Program-made: the position numbers and the translations under genes | The notes under the pieces: model-generated | The model's input: only the letters and a program-made list of their open reading frames with translations | The model's database searches: none | What the model was told of the DNA's origin: nothing | Assembly: GCA_034521575.1 (NCBI GenBank) | Contig: JAXHMJ010000005.1 | Coordinates: 806,001-870,000 of the forward strand | Reading direction: 5' to 3' | Source: a candidate division KSB1 bacterium | GTDB taxonomy: Bacteria; Zhuqueibacterota; Zhuqueibacteria; Residuimicrobiales; Krinioviventaceae | DNA: 64,000 nucleotides | Shown here: positions 34,339-43,025 of the stretch, in pieces | Layout of the letters: every line of letters begins with the position of its first letter | Position numbering within the stretch: position 1 is the first letter of the stretch

Positions 34339-36461
34339 AGATCCTCTTTGATAACAAATACACTGGATTGCTGCGTGATATTCCCGCACCGGTCCCTAAT
34401 ACGCGCTTTTAAAATATGACGCCCCGGTGTCAGCAGCCGGCGCGGTTGATACCGCAGGATTTCCGCTTCCGGATCATAGACCGCAATGAGCGGCTTCCCG
34501 TCCAGAATCAGCTGCCGATTGTCTTCGCCGGACACCCCGGACATTTCGTCTTTAAAGCGCACAGACAAAACAGGCTTGACATCTGTCAGCGTATCTCCAT
34601 TCACCGGCTGCAGCGCCCACACCACCGGCGGTTCGGCATCGCGGGCAATGCAATAAGAGCCCAAGCTGCTGATCTGTCCGGAAAAGGTTTGGGAAACCGG
34701 ATCATAAGAATTTCCAATAAAGGAATAATGCTGTTTAAATTTAGAGAACAGAGCCAGTTGTTGTCGATTTGGAACGGAATCAGGGCAAGTTAGGCGCAAG
34801 GTAGCGCCTTTTTCCATGGGTACGTCACGCGGTTCCAGATCATGCACAGTCCCGATGAGTTTCGTATTGCTGCTGTCCGGCAGAGTTGTATCAAAACGCA
34901 CATGCATCGTTTTGAACAGAGAATAAGGCGAAAACACCAGAGTACAGGTGCTGTCGGCATTGACCAGTATGCGCTGCTCGCCGGGATTCACCGTATGCAC
35001 CGGTAATGTGATATTCTGAATAATATCCGGTGCAATATAATTTCGGGCCAGGAGCTTTAACCGGATCGGCCCCTGCTGTTCCGGATCAAGCGGCCACGCG
35101 CCGATCCAGACACTGTCGCTGTGAATCAGAGGCGATTGGGCAATGCGCCCTTCCGGCAGTTCTCCGAGTACAATCGGATGATAAGGCCAAGTGCTGTTCA
35201 AACTCAATTGAAGGCGCGCATGATAATCAAAATAATCGATTTCAACGTCAAACGGTGGCAGTAACAACCTGTCCAGCCCCGCCGAATCGGCTGCAATATC
35301 ATCAATCACCAGCGCTTCAATCGTATCCAGGTCATTTTCCGGCGGTACAGGCGCAGCAAACAGCGTATCTGCGGCCGGCGCAAGGAAACCGGTAACGGAT
35401 GCGGTATTGCCCCAATAATCCTGTACCCGGATATCGAACCGGCAGGGTTGATCCACATCCATGACCCCATTGGAAGATCCGGCGTGCAAACGGCACGGTT
35501 GCTGATCTGGCGCGACATTCAGCACACCGGTGTATTCCGGCGCTTTATCATAAAACGGCAGAATGTTATTAGTTTCTCGATACAGATTGTAAAAATAGCC
35601 GTGTCCGCGCACCAACTGACGGTAATCGCGGTCGAGTTTGAAATAATGATTTGCGGAATAGCTGAATTTGTCATAGCGGGCGCGGAACCGCAGGGAATCA
35701 TCAATGTACAGTTCATTGATAAAAGTTCCAAACTTGTGAGAATATCCTTCCATCTGATCAAACGCAGACACAGCAAAGGCAATACACCCGTGCACCTGCA
35801 CCGTATCAGTGAGCTGGTACTGGTGATTTCCCAGATGCACCGGATAATAAATTTGCGGCTGTACATCGCGCTCAACACTGGCGAATGCGTTCAGCGGCTT
35901 GATTAAAACTTTGGTAATAAACGGGGCTTTGCTGTCCTGAACGCGGTAACCCAGTCTATGCGGATTGATCGGATGATGCGATGCATCGCGTATTTCAAAA
36001 TGCAGATGCGGATACCCGATGCCGGTTTGTCCGGTGGTTCCCAGCACATTTCCCTGTTTGACCGGAAATTGCGACTTTTCGGGATACAGTTTTACACCGT
36101 ATCGGCCGCGGCTCTGCTGTTCTTTCCAAACCCAGTCTTCGATGTCTTTACGGAATTGATTCAAATGCGCATACACCACGTGTTCGCCGGTATCCAGCGT
36201 CAAATAAATGGCCTTGCCGTAACCGAACGGCGATACATTGATACGGGAAATCGTGCCGTCGCGTATGGCAACAATCTTGTATCCGACCCGGCCCCAGGTT
36301 TTGATATCAATGCCTGCATGAAAGCGTCCGCCCCGGGATTCGGCAAAGGATGATGTCAACACGCGGCTGGCATCCGTAGGCCAAATGTATGTCAAGGAAT
36401 CCTGAGCCATTGCAATTGAACTCGCCCCAAAAAGTATAACCAAAAGCGCCAATCGTTTCAT
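34335..36461 (-). CDS. M23 family metallopeptidase with C-terminal beta domains
   Basis: A 708-residue exported protein. Signal peptide MKRLALLVILFGASSIAMA. The M23/LytM domain spans about residues 25-175, with zinc ligands in GRFHAGIDIK (H and D), and HLHFEIRD near residue 155. Beyond it lie about 500 residues of beta-rich sequence, ending with an Ig-like domain (VVWALQPVNGDTLTDVKPVLSVRFKDEMSGV) near residue 625. M23 enzymes cut peptidoglycan cross-links or act as regulators. The gene is coupled to rhomboid downstream (4-base overlap) and starts 7 bases after the glycosyltransferase. Confidence 0.9.
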   Translation of the reverse strand: MKRLALLVILFGASSIAMAQDSLTYIWPTDASRVLTSSFAESRGGRFHAGIDIKTWGRVGYKIVAIRDGTISRINVSPFGYGKAIYLTLDTGEHVVYAHLNQFRKDIEDWVWKEQQSRGRYGVKLYPEKSQFPVKQGNVLGTTGQTGIGYPHLHFEIRDASHHPINPHRLGYRVQDSKAPFITKVLIKPLNAFASVERDVQPQIYYPVHLGNHQYQLTDTVQVHGCIAFAVSAFDQMEGYSHKFGTFINELYIDDSLRFRARYDKFSYSANHYFKLDRDYRQLVRGHGYFYNLYRETNNILPFYDKAPEYTGVLNVAPDQQPCRLHAGSSNGVMDVDQPCRFDIRVQDYWGNTASVTGFLAPAADTLFAAPVPPENDLDTIEALVIDDIAADSAGLDRLLLPPFDVEIDYFDYHARLQLSLNSTWPYHPIVLGELPEGRIAQSPLIHSDSVWIGAWPLDPEQQGPIRLKLLARNYIAPDIIQNITLPVHTVNPGEQRILVNADSTCTLVFSPYSLFKTMHVRFDTTLPDSSNTKLIGTVHDLEPRDVPMEKGATLRLTCPDSVPNRQQLALFSKFKQHYSFIGNSYDPVSQTFSGQISSLGSYCIARDAEPPVVWALQPVNGDTLTDVKPVLSVRFKDEMSGVSGEDNRQLILDGKPLIAVYDPEAEILRYQPRRLLTPGRHILKARIRDRCGNITQQSSVFVIKEDL

Positions 36462-36468
36462 AAACCGC

Positions 36469-37722
36469 TTATAACCTTTCCAGAATCTGTGTCAGTTTCC
36501 GGGTCTGTTCCCGCCGTTCGTATTGTCGTGCAAAATCCGGTTCTGCTTGAATAGAGCCTTTATCCCGCATCAGGCTCTGCATGGCCTCTGCAACATCAGG
36601 GGCTTGCGGCTGCACAACAACAGCCGTTTTGCTCTGCCGCAGCAGATTGCGCGTATCATCCACATTGCATACGGCAAGGATCGGTTTTTGAGCACCGATA
36701 TATTCAAACACTTTGCCGGGAATGAACCGGTCCTGTTTTCGACCCTGTGCGATTAACAACAACGCATCGGCGGAAACCAGATATTCCAGGGCTTTGGTAT
36801 GTGGTTGATAGCCGACGATATCAACCATATCATGAATACCGTATCGTTCAACACGCTTTTCCAGATCACCCAGAGCGTCATACCCGACAAACTGCAGCCG
36901 GAACGTTTTAGACCCATCCGGGTATTTCTCTTTCATCAGCGCACACGCATGCAGCACCACATCAGGATGACTGAACTTTGTAATAGAACCGCAATGACAG
37001 AGCACAAACCGGTCATCAGAACGCCGGGACTCAGGATAATCCTCCGGATCGAATCCATTGGTTAATAATTGCACCGGCGTATCCCCGGCCAGCGGCTGCA
37101 AATCGCGTGCAAGTCCGGGTGTAACGGACAAGACAGCATCCGCGGCATTCAGAACCTGTTTTTGCAGACGCAGATTATGCTGATATTGATATTTTGTGGG
37201 TTCATGCACCACCACGCCGCCGGCCCAGGCATCGCGGAAATCGGCAATCCAGGGTATTTCAAAGCGTTTTTTCAGTTCGAGTCCCAACAGCTGTACAGAA
37301 TGCGGAGGTGACGTGGTATATACGGCATCAAAAGATTCCGAGCGCAGCAGCTTACGGGCGGTCCGGCAGGCATGCGCCAGCCACAACCGTTTGCTGTCCG
37401 GCTGCAGCACAAACGGCAGCAATTTTTCATTGATCCACCTCCCGATGCCGCCTCCGGCCGATTGTCCGGCAGCGGCATCGCGCTGGCGGCCCAAACGCGC
37501 CAAAAGCCGCTGTGGGTCCCAGGACTCGGTGCGGATAATGCGCACATGCGCCAGTTCATTCAAAAGGCTTTGATCCTGAGCGAAATAGGCCACCGGCTTG
37601 ACCGTCAACACCGTAGGCTGCCAGCCGAATTCATGCAAATACTTGGCAAACTTGGCAGGCCGCTGTGTGCCGCCCATCCCCAGCGGCGGGAAATAATAGG
37701 AAATCATCAACAGTTTTTTCAT
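36469..37722 (-). CDS. Glycosyltransferase family 4
   Basis: A 417-residue GT-B fold enzyme. The N-terminal motif is MISYYFPPLGMGGTQRPAKFAKYL, the donor-side region has the segment CHCGSITKFSHPDVVLHA near residue 245 and the C-terminal DALLLIAQGRKQDRFIPGKVFEYIGAQKPILA near residue 325, with the glutamate of FEYIG typical of GT4. It transfers a sugar from an activated donor to a surface glycan. The start overlaps the stop of the C5-epimerase-like gene (ATGA), so the two probably act in the same glycan pathway. Confidence 0.92.
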   Translation of the reverse strand: MKKLLMISYYFPPLGMGGTQRPAKFAKYLHEFGWQPTVLTVKPVAYFAQDQSLLNELAHVRIIRTESWDPQRLLARLGRQRDAAAGQSAGGGIGRWINEKLLPFVLQPDSKRLWLAHACRTARKLLRSESFDAVYTTSPPHSVQLLGLELKKRFEIPWIADFRDAWAGGVVVHEPTKYQYQHNLRLQKQVLNAADAVLSVTPGLARDLQPLAGDTPVQLLTNGFDPEDYPESRRSDDRFVLCHCGSITKFSHPDVVLHACALMKEKYPDGSKTFRLQFVGYDALGDLEKRVERYGIHDMVDIVGYQPHTKALEYLVSADALLLIAQGRKQDRFIPGKVFEYIGAQKPILAVCNVDDTRNLLRQSKTAVVVQPQAPDVAEAMQSLMRDKGSIQAEPDFARQYERREQTRKLTQILERL

Positions 37723-38588
37723 TGCGAATATCCGCGCAGTCGTATTTTTTCCCGGATTTTACTCCCGTACCATCGCAGACGATACCAGGGATTTTTCTGC
37801 ATCCCGCGCCAGCGCCGTGCTACATCAACAAGGACCTTGTCTTCAAACAACGCTGCCAACACCCTGAATTGCCGGACATGCAGTTCATGGTACATGCCTG
37901 AAGCCAGTCGGCGTGTGGGATGCAGATCGTAACGTGTCCAGTGACCCGTATCCCAGCGATGCCAGTGAAATTTCAGCGTATTTACACCCTTTTGCGTCAG
38001 CGCCATAATATTTTTGTCATCAAAATAAAGTGCGTAATCATATAATCCCAATAGCGCAAAAATATGACCGTTCAGCACATGTGACGGCGGATGCGTGGGA
38101 TATTCTTGGAACACCGGTGAGCCGTTCGATAATCGTTCGACCACACCGTGATTGGAAACCGGAAACTGAAACGGAATGAGCGCCCGGGAGCAAAGCGATT
38201 CATAGTCGTTTCGGTTTGCAATGACCGCGCCGCGCAGCAACAGGGATACGGCTTCACCCTGGGCCATGGCGGATATCCAGGGAGCTTCAGGCCCGTAAAA
38301 CGGCAGATCAAAATCGAACGGCCACACTTTGCTGTCATATTCGCCGTCCTGCGCATTGTCATACAGCCAGCGGCAGCAGTTCAACGCATGATCGCGTTTT
38401 TGAATATCGTCATGATGCTCCCACTCCCCCATGCAGTACAAACCGTACTGAGCGACTGTGATGGGTGAATATCGTAGTCCGATGGAACCACCGTAATCGA
38501 CACGCGGTACGCCATCGCGATCAAAATCATAGTCAAACGATTCCAGGCCGGACCAATCGATATAATAGGTTATAGGAATGGGTGTCAT
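37719..38588 (-). CDS. D-glucuronyl C5-epimerase-like protein (PF06662)
   Basis: A 289-residue protein matching the C-terminal catalytic domain of D-glucuronyl C5-epimerases. The family pattern is seen: GPEAPWISAMAQGEAVSLLLRG near residue 98, FQEYPTHPPSHVLNGHIFALLGLYDY near residue 165 and WDTGHWTRYDLHP near residue 220. No signal peptide is seen. Eukaryotic members epimerise glucuronic to iduronic acid in heparan sulfate; bacterial homologues act on other uronic polymers or are untested. AGGACATGT precedes the start. With the adjacent GT4 it suggests synthesis or modification of an acidic polysaccharide. Confidence 0.88.
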   Translation of the reverse strand: MTPIPITYYIDWSGLESFDYDFDRDGVPRVDYGGSIGLRYSPITVAQYGLYCMGEWEHHDDIQKRDHALNCCRWLYDNAQDGEYDSKVWPFDFDLPFYGPEAPWISAMAQGEAVSLLLRGAVIANRNDYESLCSRALIPFQFPVSNHGVVERLSNGSPVFQEYPTHPPSHVLNGHIFALLGLYDYALYFDDKNIMALTQKGVNTLKFHWHRWDTGHWTRYDLHPTRRLASGMYHELHVRQFRVLAALFEDKVLVDVARRWRGMQKNPWYRLRWYGSKIREKIRLRGYSQ

Positions 38589-38677
38589 ACATGTCCTGTA
38601 TTTTTATATAAAATATTGCATAACAGCAAGATAATAGTTTTAAAGGAAAAACAAAACCTGAATTTATTTGTAATAGA

Positions 38678-38731
38678 AAAGGTATTTGTACACGGGACTA
38701 GACAGCCTTTTGCTTGTGTACAAATACCTTT
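38678..38731. terminator. Perfect 16-bp inverted repeat, probable terminator
   Basis: AAAGGTATTTGTACAC (38678-38693) and GTGTACAAATACCTTT (38716-38731) pair without mismatch around a 22-base loop. It lies just downstream of the Gfo/Idh gene on the minus strand, and a T-rich stretch follows. Its length is greater than needed for a terminator, so a binding site or element end is also possible. Confidence 0.5.
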
Positions 38732-38776
38732 AGATCAGTGTATACGGCAGCAGCCGCATCATTCACAGATTTTTCG

Positions 38777-40141
38777 TTACAGTGACCAGCCTTCCCGATA
38801 ATCATGATTTATCCACTCAGAGGCTTCCGGCTTGTTGGTGAACTGCATGCTTTTCCAGTCATATTCCAGACTCTCGTACGGAAAGGCCAGAGCCACATTC
38901 CCCAACAGGACCGTTTCCGTCAGGGGTCCGGCATAAACGAAATGCGAGCTCGCGGTTTTCAGTTCTTTGCAGCACTGGATCCAATTTTGCTCATGACTTA
39001 CCTCAATACGAGGAATGGTTTTTTCAGGCAGATCATAAGAGCGCATAAACGTCTCCGGGATCAGACGGGTCATTTCATCACCGGTCATCAAAACACCCTT
39101 GTCACCGATAAACAGCAATCCGGTATCCGGCATCTCCCGTCCGTCTTCGAGTTCCTGCGGACGCGGCGGCTGAAGTCCACCGTCGTACCAAGTCAATGTC
39201 ACGGGAGGTAATTCGCCGCGCTGCGGGAATTCAAAGGTGACCAGCGATCCATGCGGAAAGGTCTCAGTGTTCTCGGCTTTTTTCCAGCGGTCATCCGGAT
39301 CCATCTGTGTGGTTTTGCTGGCGGTGACACGCTCGGGATAGCCCAGTCTGAGCGCCGTGTGCGCCAGATCGATCACGTGACAGCCCATATCCCCCAGTGC
39401 GCCGCAGCCGAAATCCTGCCAGCCGCGCCAGTTGAACGGCAGATAAATGTCGTTGTATTCGCGAAACGGCGCCGGTCCCAGCCATAAATCCCAGCTCAAC
39501 GTGTCCGGCACAGGCATGGGTTCCGGGCGTTTGAGTATACCCTGCGGCCAGACCGGCCGGTTGGTCCAGGCATGCACCTCGCGCACGGGCCCGATGGCGC
39601 CGTCGTTAATCCATTCGATAATCAGACGGATATGCTCTCCTGAATGCGCCTGATTGCCCATCTGGGTGACAAGCTGTTTGGTTTTGGCTGCTTTGGTCAG
39701 GGCCCGGGCTTCGGAGACGGTGCGTGTCAATGGTTTTTGCGTATACACATGCTTGTCCAGGTCCATGGCCGCGAGAGTCACAATCGCATGCGTATGATCC
39801 GGCGTTGCTACGACCACCCCGTCAATGTCTTTTTCTTTGTCCAGCATTTCCCGATAATCTTTGTAGCGCGCAGCATCCGGATATTTTTCAAACACCTCAG
39901 CGGAATACTCCCAGTCCACATCACAGAGGGCAACAATATTTTCCGTTTCCATTTCTTCAAGATTGCTTTCACCCATGCCGCCTACCCCCACAGCGGCAAT
40001 ATTCATTTTATCGCTAGGGGGTGTCTTGTCTTTTCCCAGAACATGACTGGGCACAATGGTGAACGCGGCTGCAGCAGCTGCGCTTTTGACAAATGTACGT
40101 CGATCGAGTCCGTCTACGCTTTGATTTTTCCGAGACTTCAC
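38777..40141 (-). CDS. Tat-exported Gfo/Idh/MocA family oxidoreductase
   Basis: A 454-residue protein with a twin-arginine signal (DRRTFVKSAAAAAAF, residues 13-27). The NAD(P)-binding fold begins IAAVGVGGMGESNLEEM near residue 48, and the family's EKP-like motif reads YTQKPLTRT near residue 133. The domain following (DFGCGALGDMGCHVIDLAH, near residue 240) is typical of exported Gfo/Idh proteins in polysaccharide-degrading bacteria, which use a tightly bound cofactor on sugar substrates. The GTG start has AAGGAG upstream. It is 28 bases after the Sde182-type gene and probably forms a short operon with it. Confidence 0.93.
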   Translation of the reverse strand: MKSRKNQSVDGLDRRTFVKSAAAAAAFTIVPSHVLGKDKTPPSDKMNIAAVGVGGMGESNLEEMETENIVALCDVDWEYSAEVFEKYPDAARYKDYREMLDKEKDIDGVVVATPDHTHAIVTLAAMDLDKHVYTQKPLTRTVSEARALTKAAKTKQLVTQMGNQAHSGEHIRLIIEWINDGAIGPVREVHAWTNRPVWPQGILKRPEPMPVPDTLSWDLWLGPAPFREYNDIYLPFNWRGWQDFGCGALGDMGCHVIDLAHTALRLGYPERVTASKTTQMDPDDRWKKAENTETFPHGSLVTFEFPQRGELPPVTLTWYDGGLQPPRPQELEDGREMPDTGLLFIGDKGVLMTGDEMTRLIPETFMRSYDLPEKTIPRIEVSHEQNWIQCCKELKTASSHFVYAGPLTETVLLGNVALAFPYESLEYDWKSMQFTNKPEASEWINHDYREGWSL

Positions 40142-40169
40142 ATCAAGCTCCTTCCGTTTACAATGTGTT

Positions 40170-40820
40170 TTATTCTCTGATGGTTACAATAGCCCTCCGA
40201 TAACTGTATAAATTCGGTTCCCCATAATCTTTGATTTGCAGAATCACATGCACCTCAGCATCCTCGACTTCCGGATCCGGTGCGACAAAAGAGGTCTCAA
40301 ATCCGGTATCGTCGGTCAATTGCACGTCTACCGTTCCGGCTTCCGGATAGACAAACCATCTGATGTCTATATCGTCCTGATCCGGATCGAATGAACCCCG
40401 AGCAGTCAGTCTTACGCTCTGTCCGCTCACCGCCTCAAGGCGAAGCACATCTGTCCCGCCGTCGCCGTTCAGTACAGCGTTTGGATTATGGTTGGCCTGA
40501 TCATAGTTCGACGTGACACACCAATCCATTCGCGCAGCAAAATCATGTTGATACGCCCGGCGCCAACGCCAGATCGTCGCCTGTGCGGAGGTGGACGTAA
40601 TGCCGTTTTCCGCGGTATAGGTATCGCGGGCATTGGTATAAATGGGACGAATTTCTGCATAACTCTGGTAAAGCTCATAACGACCGCCCCAGCCGCCGTA
40701 CGACGGATCGATATGACTGCAGAGACCGTTATCGATCAAATTCAAAAAAGACGAGATATCACGCGCAAAAATACTGCATAACAAAATTAAAACAAGGAAA
40801 AAACCCGAGATCAAACGCAT
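40170..40820 (-). CDS. Secreted Sde182-type C-terminal domain without the N-terminal hydrolase domain
   Basis: A 216-residue exported protein. After a signal peptide (MRLISGFFLVLILLCSIFA) comes SSFLNLIDNGLCSHIDPSYGGWGGRYEL, then SAQATIWRWRRAYQHDFAARMDW and ANHNPNAVLNGDGG, ending in an Ig-like sandwich. This matches the C-terminal half of proteins such as Sde182, which normally carry about 300 residues of a nucleoside-hydrolase-like domain (DUF1593) first. That domain is absent here, so either an in-frame deletion joined signal and tail or the tail works alone. The ATG at 40818-40820 has a strong AAGGAGAG site and is preferred over a longer frame. Confidence 0.75.
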   Translation of the reverse strand: MRLISGFFLVLILLCSIFARDISSFLNLIDNGLCSHIDPSYGGWGGRYELYQSYAEIRPIYTNARDTYTAENGITSTSAQATIWRWRRAYQHDFAARMDWCVTSNYDQANHNPNAVLNGDGGTDVLRLEAVSGQSVRLTARGSFDPDQDDIDIRWFVYPEAGTVDVQLTDDTGFETSFVAPDPEVEDAEVHVILQIKDYGEPNLYSYRRAIVTIRE

Positions 40821-41094
40821 ATTCTCTCCTTTTGGGCGCGATTGCAGCGGGCCGCTCATTTGTTTATGTGATCAATCCCTCCTGAAACTCTAATCTGTGT
40901 CTTGATAACAGCGATCAAACGGCCTTAATCCTTTGAGTGATACACAGGTAACCAGATAATAAAAAATAAAAAGCAAAAATCCAAAAAGTATAAGCATCAA
41001 AATGAATAAATCATAAAAAAGTTGCCACTCAAATCTGTCACTTTATCCACAGACTGTTTGGATACTCTGCCTGGGAAAGACATACACCTCCTGT

Positions 41095-41409
41095 TCAGTT
41101 CTCAGCTGCAGACTTGTAGCGTTCCTGACTCAATTCGACATGAACCGGCTCATTCCATTCGCTGGTCAATTCAAGTTTGACCACAGGCCCCGCCGCATTA
41201 ATCCTGGATACCCGGGCGCGGAAATGGCCGGTCGAGACCGGATGTTCCGCCACATCAAGCTGGTGAGGACGAATGTATACCTCTCCGCGCGCTGAATGAC
41301 ACAAACCCTCCGGCGCGTCTATGCTGTGATCACCGATACAGAGTTTGCCGTTTTCAATACGACCGTGAAAAAGATTGACGTTTCCCAGAAACGTAAACAC
41401 AAAGGGCGT
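41095..41409 (-). pseudogene. Remnant of a sulfate/thiosulfate ABC transporter ATPase (CysA) C-terminal domain
   Basis: The frame reads PFVFTFLGNVNLFHGRI, then SARGEVYIRPHQLDV and the TOBE-like tail KLELTSEWNEPVHVELSQERY. This corresponds to the last 100 or so residues of CysA. The ATPase domain is missing; instead the upstream 27 codons are unrelated, AT-rich sequence. No other sulfate transport gene is nearby. It is most likely a leftover from a lost operon. Confidence 0.7.
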
Positions 41410-41650
41410 AAAGGCAATCAAAAAAATAATATTCAGTATTCTCTTTTGTTCTTCCTGGCTGTTTTGTGATTTTTTAAAACAATCCAGCAAATATAAAATG
41501 AATTATATTGACAATTTGGGGAGATCTTTATAATTTTCAAAACAAACAGTTTTTCCTCGACAATTCAAATAAAAAGTTTATATTAAGGTTGAACATTTTT
41601 CTGTCCTACTTTTAAAACAATAAACAGCAAGCTCACAATCCGATCAAATC

Positions 41651-43024
41651 ATGAAAAATCGAGAGATCCTATTTTACAGCGCTCTGACAGTTACAATTTG
41701 GCTGATTTTTACCATATTAACAGCCATGACGCATCCAAATCTGTCATTTTTTGAATCACTGCTTGCAGGGCGTTCTGTATCACATGCAGTGTCGAGATTG
41801 CTTTTGACGGCTGTTCTCCTGGGTCTCACCGCTGCCATCACGCGAGCAATATCTAAACGCCATCTCGAAGATTATGAAAAATTGAAAAAAGCAGTCGACA
41901 CCTCAGGAGAAATCATATTCATCACGGACCGGGAAGGAATATTTACCTATGTCAACCCGGAATTCACACGCGTTTATGGCTTTCAACCGCAACACATTCT
42001 CGGCAAACAAACACCCCGCATTTTAAAAAGCGGTGTCATGGAAGAAGAAAACTATCACAAATTCTGGGAACACATTCTGCAGAAGAATGTGGTGGAAGGC
42101 GAAATTGTCAACCAAACAAAATCCGGCCGACTCATTGATGTACAGAGTTCAGCCAACCCCATTTTGAATGGCAAAGGTGATATAACCGGATTTTTATGTA
42201 TCCAGCGCGATATTACTGAACGAAAAACCAGAGAACGGGAATTGATCGCCAGTGAAAAAACGGCAAGAGCGATGCTCAATGCTTCAGAAGATCCGGTATA
42301 TCTAATTGACGCCAAAGGGGCTCTCCTCTCTTTAAATGAAGCGGCGGTCCATGCGCTTGGTGACAGCCTTGACGCATTGACTCATAAAAGCATTTACGAT
42401 TTCGAATTTTTCCGTCTAACCGATCAGTATCAAAAGATCAAAACAGCCATTCAGGAAAAACGGAAAATCCGGTATCAGGAAAAAAGTGGTGACACGTTTT
42501 ATGACATTACCATTTATCCGATTTTTGATCTCAAGGGAGGGGTTTCACGTCTGGCTATATTCAACGCAGACATCTCCAGTCAAAAAGCCGCTGAAGAGAC
42601 CATCCGTGAACAGAACCGCTTTCTGCAGTCTGTGATCGAAGCCCTGGATCACCCGTTTTTTGTGATCGATGTCCATGATTACACGGTCAAGCTGGCGAAT
42701 TCAGCAGCCAGAGGCATACGTGAAATGGGCCGGATCCCCTGTTACGCTCTGACTCACAATCTTTCCGAACCCTGTAAATCGGAAACTCATGTCTGCCCGC
42801 TCAACACAATGCTCAAGACTCATGAACCCATGATCACAGAACATATTCATTATGACAAAGAGGGGCGCAAACGGGAGGTAGAAGTACATGCGTACCCCAT
42901 ATTTGACAAAGACGGCAAGCTGATCCAAATGATTGAATACACCCTGGATATCACAGACCGCAAGCAGGCGTTCCAGGAAATAGAAAATCTGCACGAACAG
43001 CTTAACCGACACAACCGGGATTAG
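41651..43024 (+). CDS. Membrane PAS-domain sensor without kinase domain
   Basis: A 457-residue protein with two N-terminal membrane helices (about residues 7-28 and 52-72) and three PAS domains: about 80-195 (VNPEFTRVYGFQPQHILGK, then PAC IQRDITERK), 205-315 and 320-445. The third PAS has a cysteine pattern, CYALTHNLSEPCKSETHVCPL, found in PAS sensors of anaerobes and possibly holding a metal or redox centre. A short coiled tail ends the protein. There is no histidine kinase core; the next gene, one base on, is a full kinase. The pair may be a split sensor. Confidence 0.88.
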   Translation: MKNREILFYSALTVTIWLIFTILTAMTHPNLSFFESLLAGRSVSHAVSRLLLTAVLLGLTAAITRAISKRHLEDYEKLKKAVDTSGEIIFITDREGIFTYVNPEFTRVYGFQPQHILGKQTPRILKSGVMEEENYHKFWEHILQKNVVEGEIVNQTKSGRLIDVQSSANPILNGKGDITGFLCIQRDITERKTRERELIASEKTARAMLNASEDPVYLIDAKGALLSLNEAAVHALGDSLDALTHKSIYDFEFFRLTDQYQKIKTAIQEKRKIRYQEKSGDTFYDITIYPIFDLKGGVSRLAIFNADISSQKAAEETIREQNRFLQSVIEALDHPFFVIDVHDYTVKLANSAARGIREMGRIPCYALTHNLSEPCKSETHVCPLNTMLKTHEPMITEHIHYDKEGRKREVEVHAYPIFDKDGKLIQMIEYTLDITDRKQAFQEIENLHEQLNRHNRD

Positions 43025-43025
43025 A

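Noticed and set aside
11285-41596. The 13-mer TAAGGTTGAACAT occurs upstream of the lut region (11285) and of the PAS gene (41584).
   Set aside because: A 13-base match between two AT-rich gaps is expected by chance in 64 kb; there is no symmetry or common promoter geometry.
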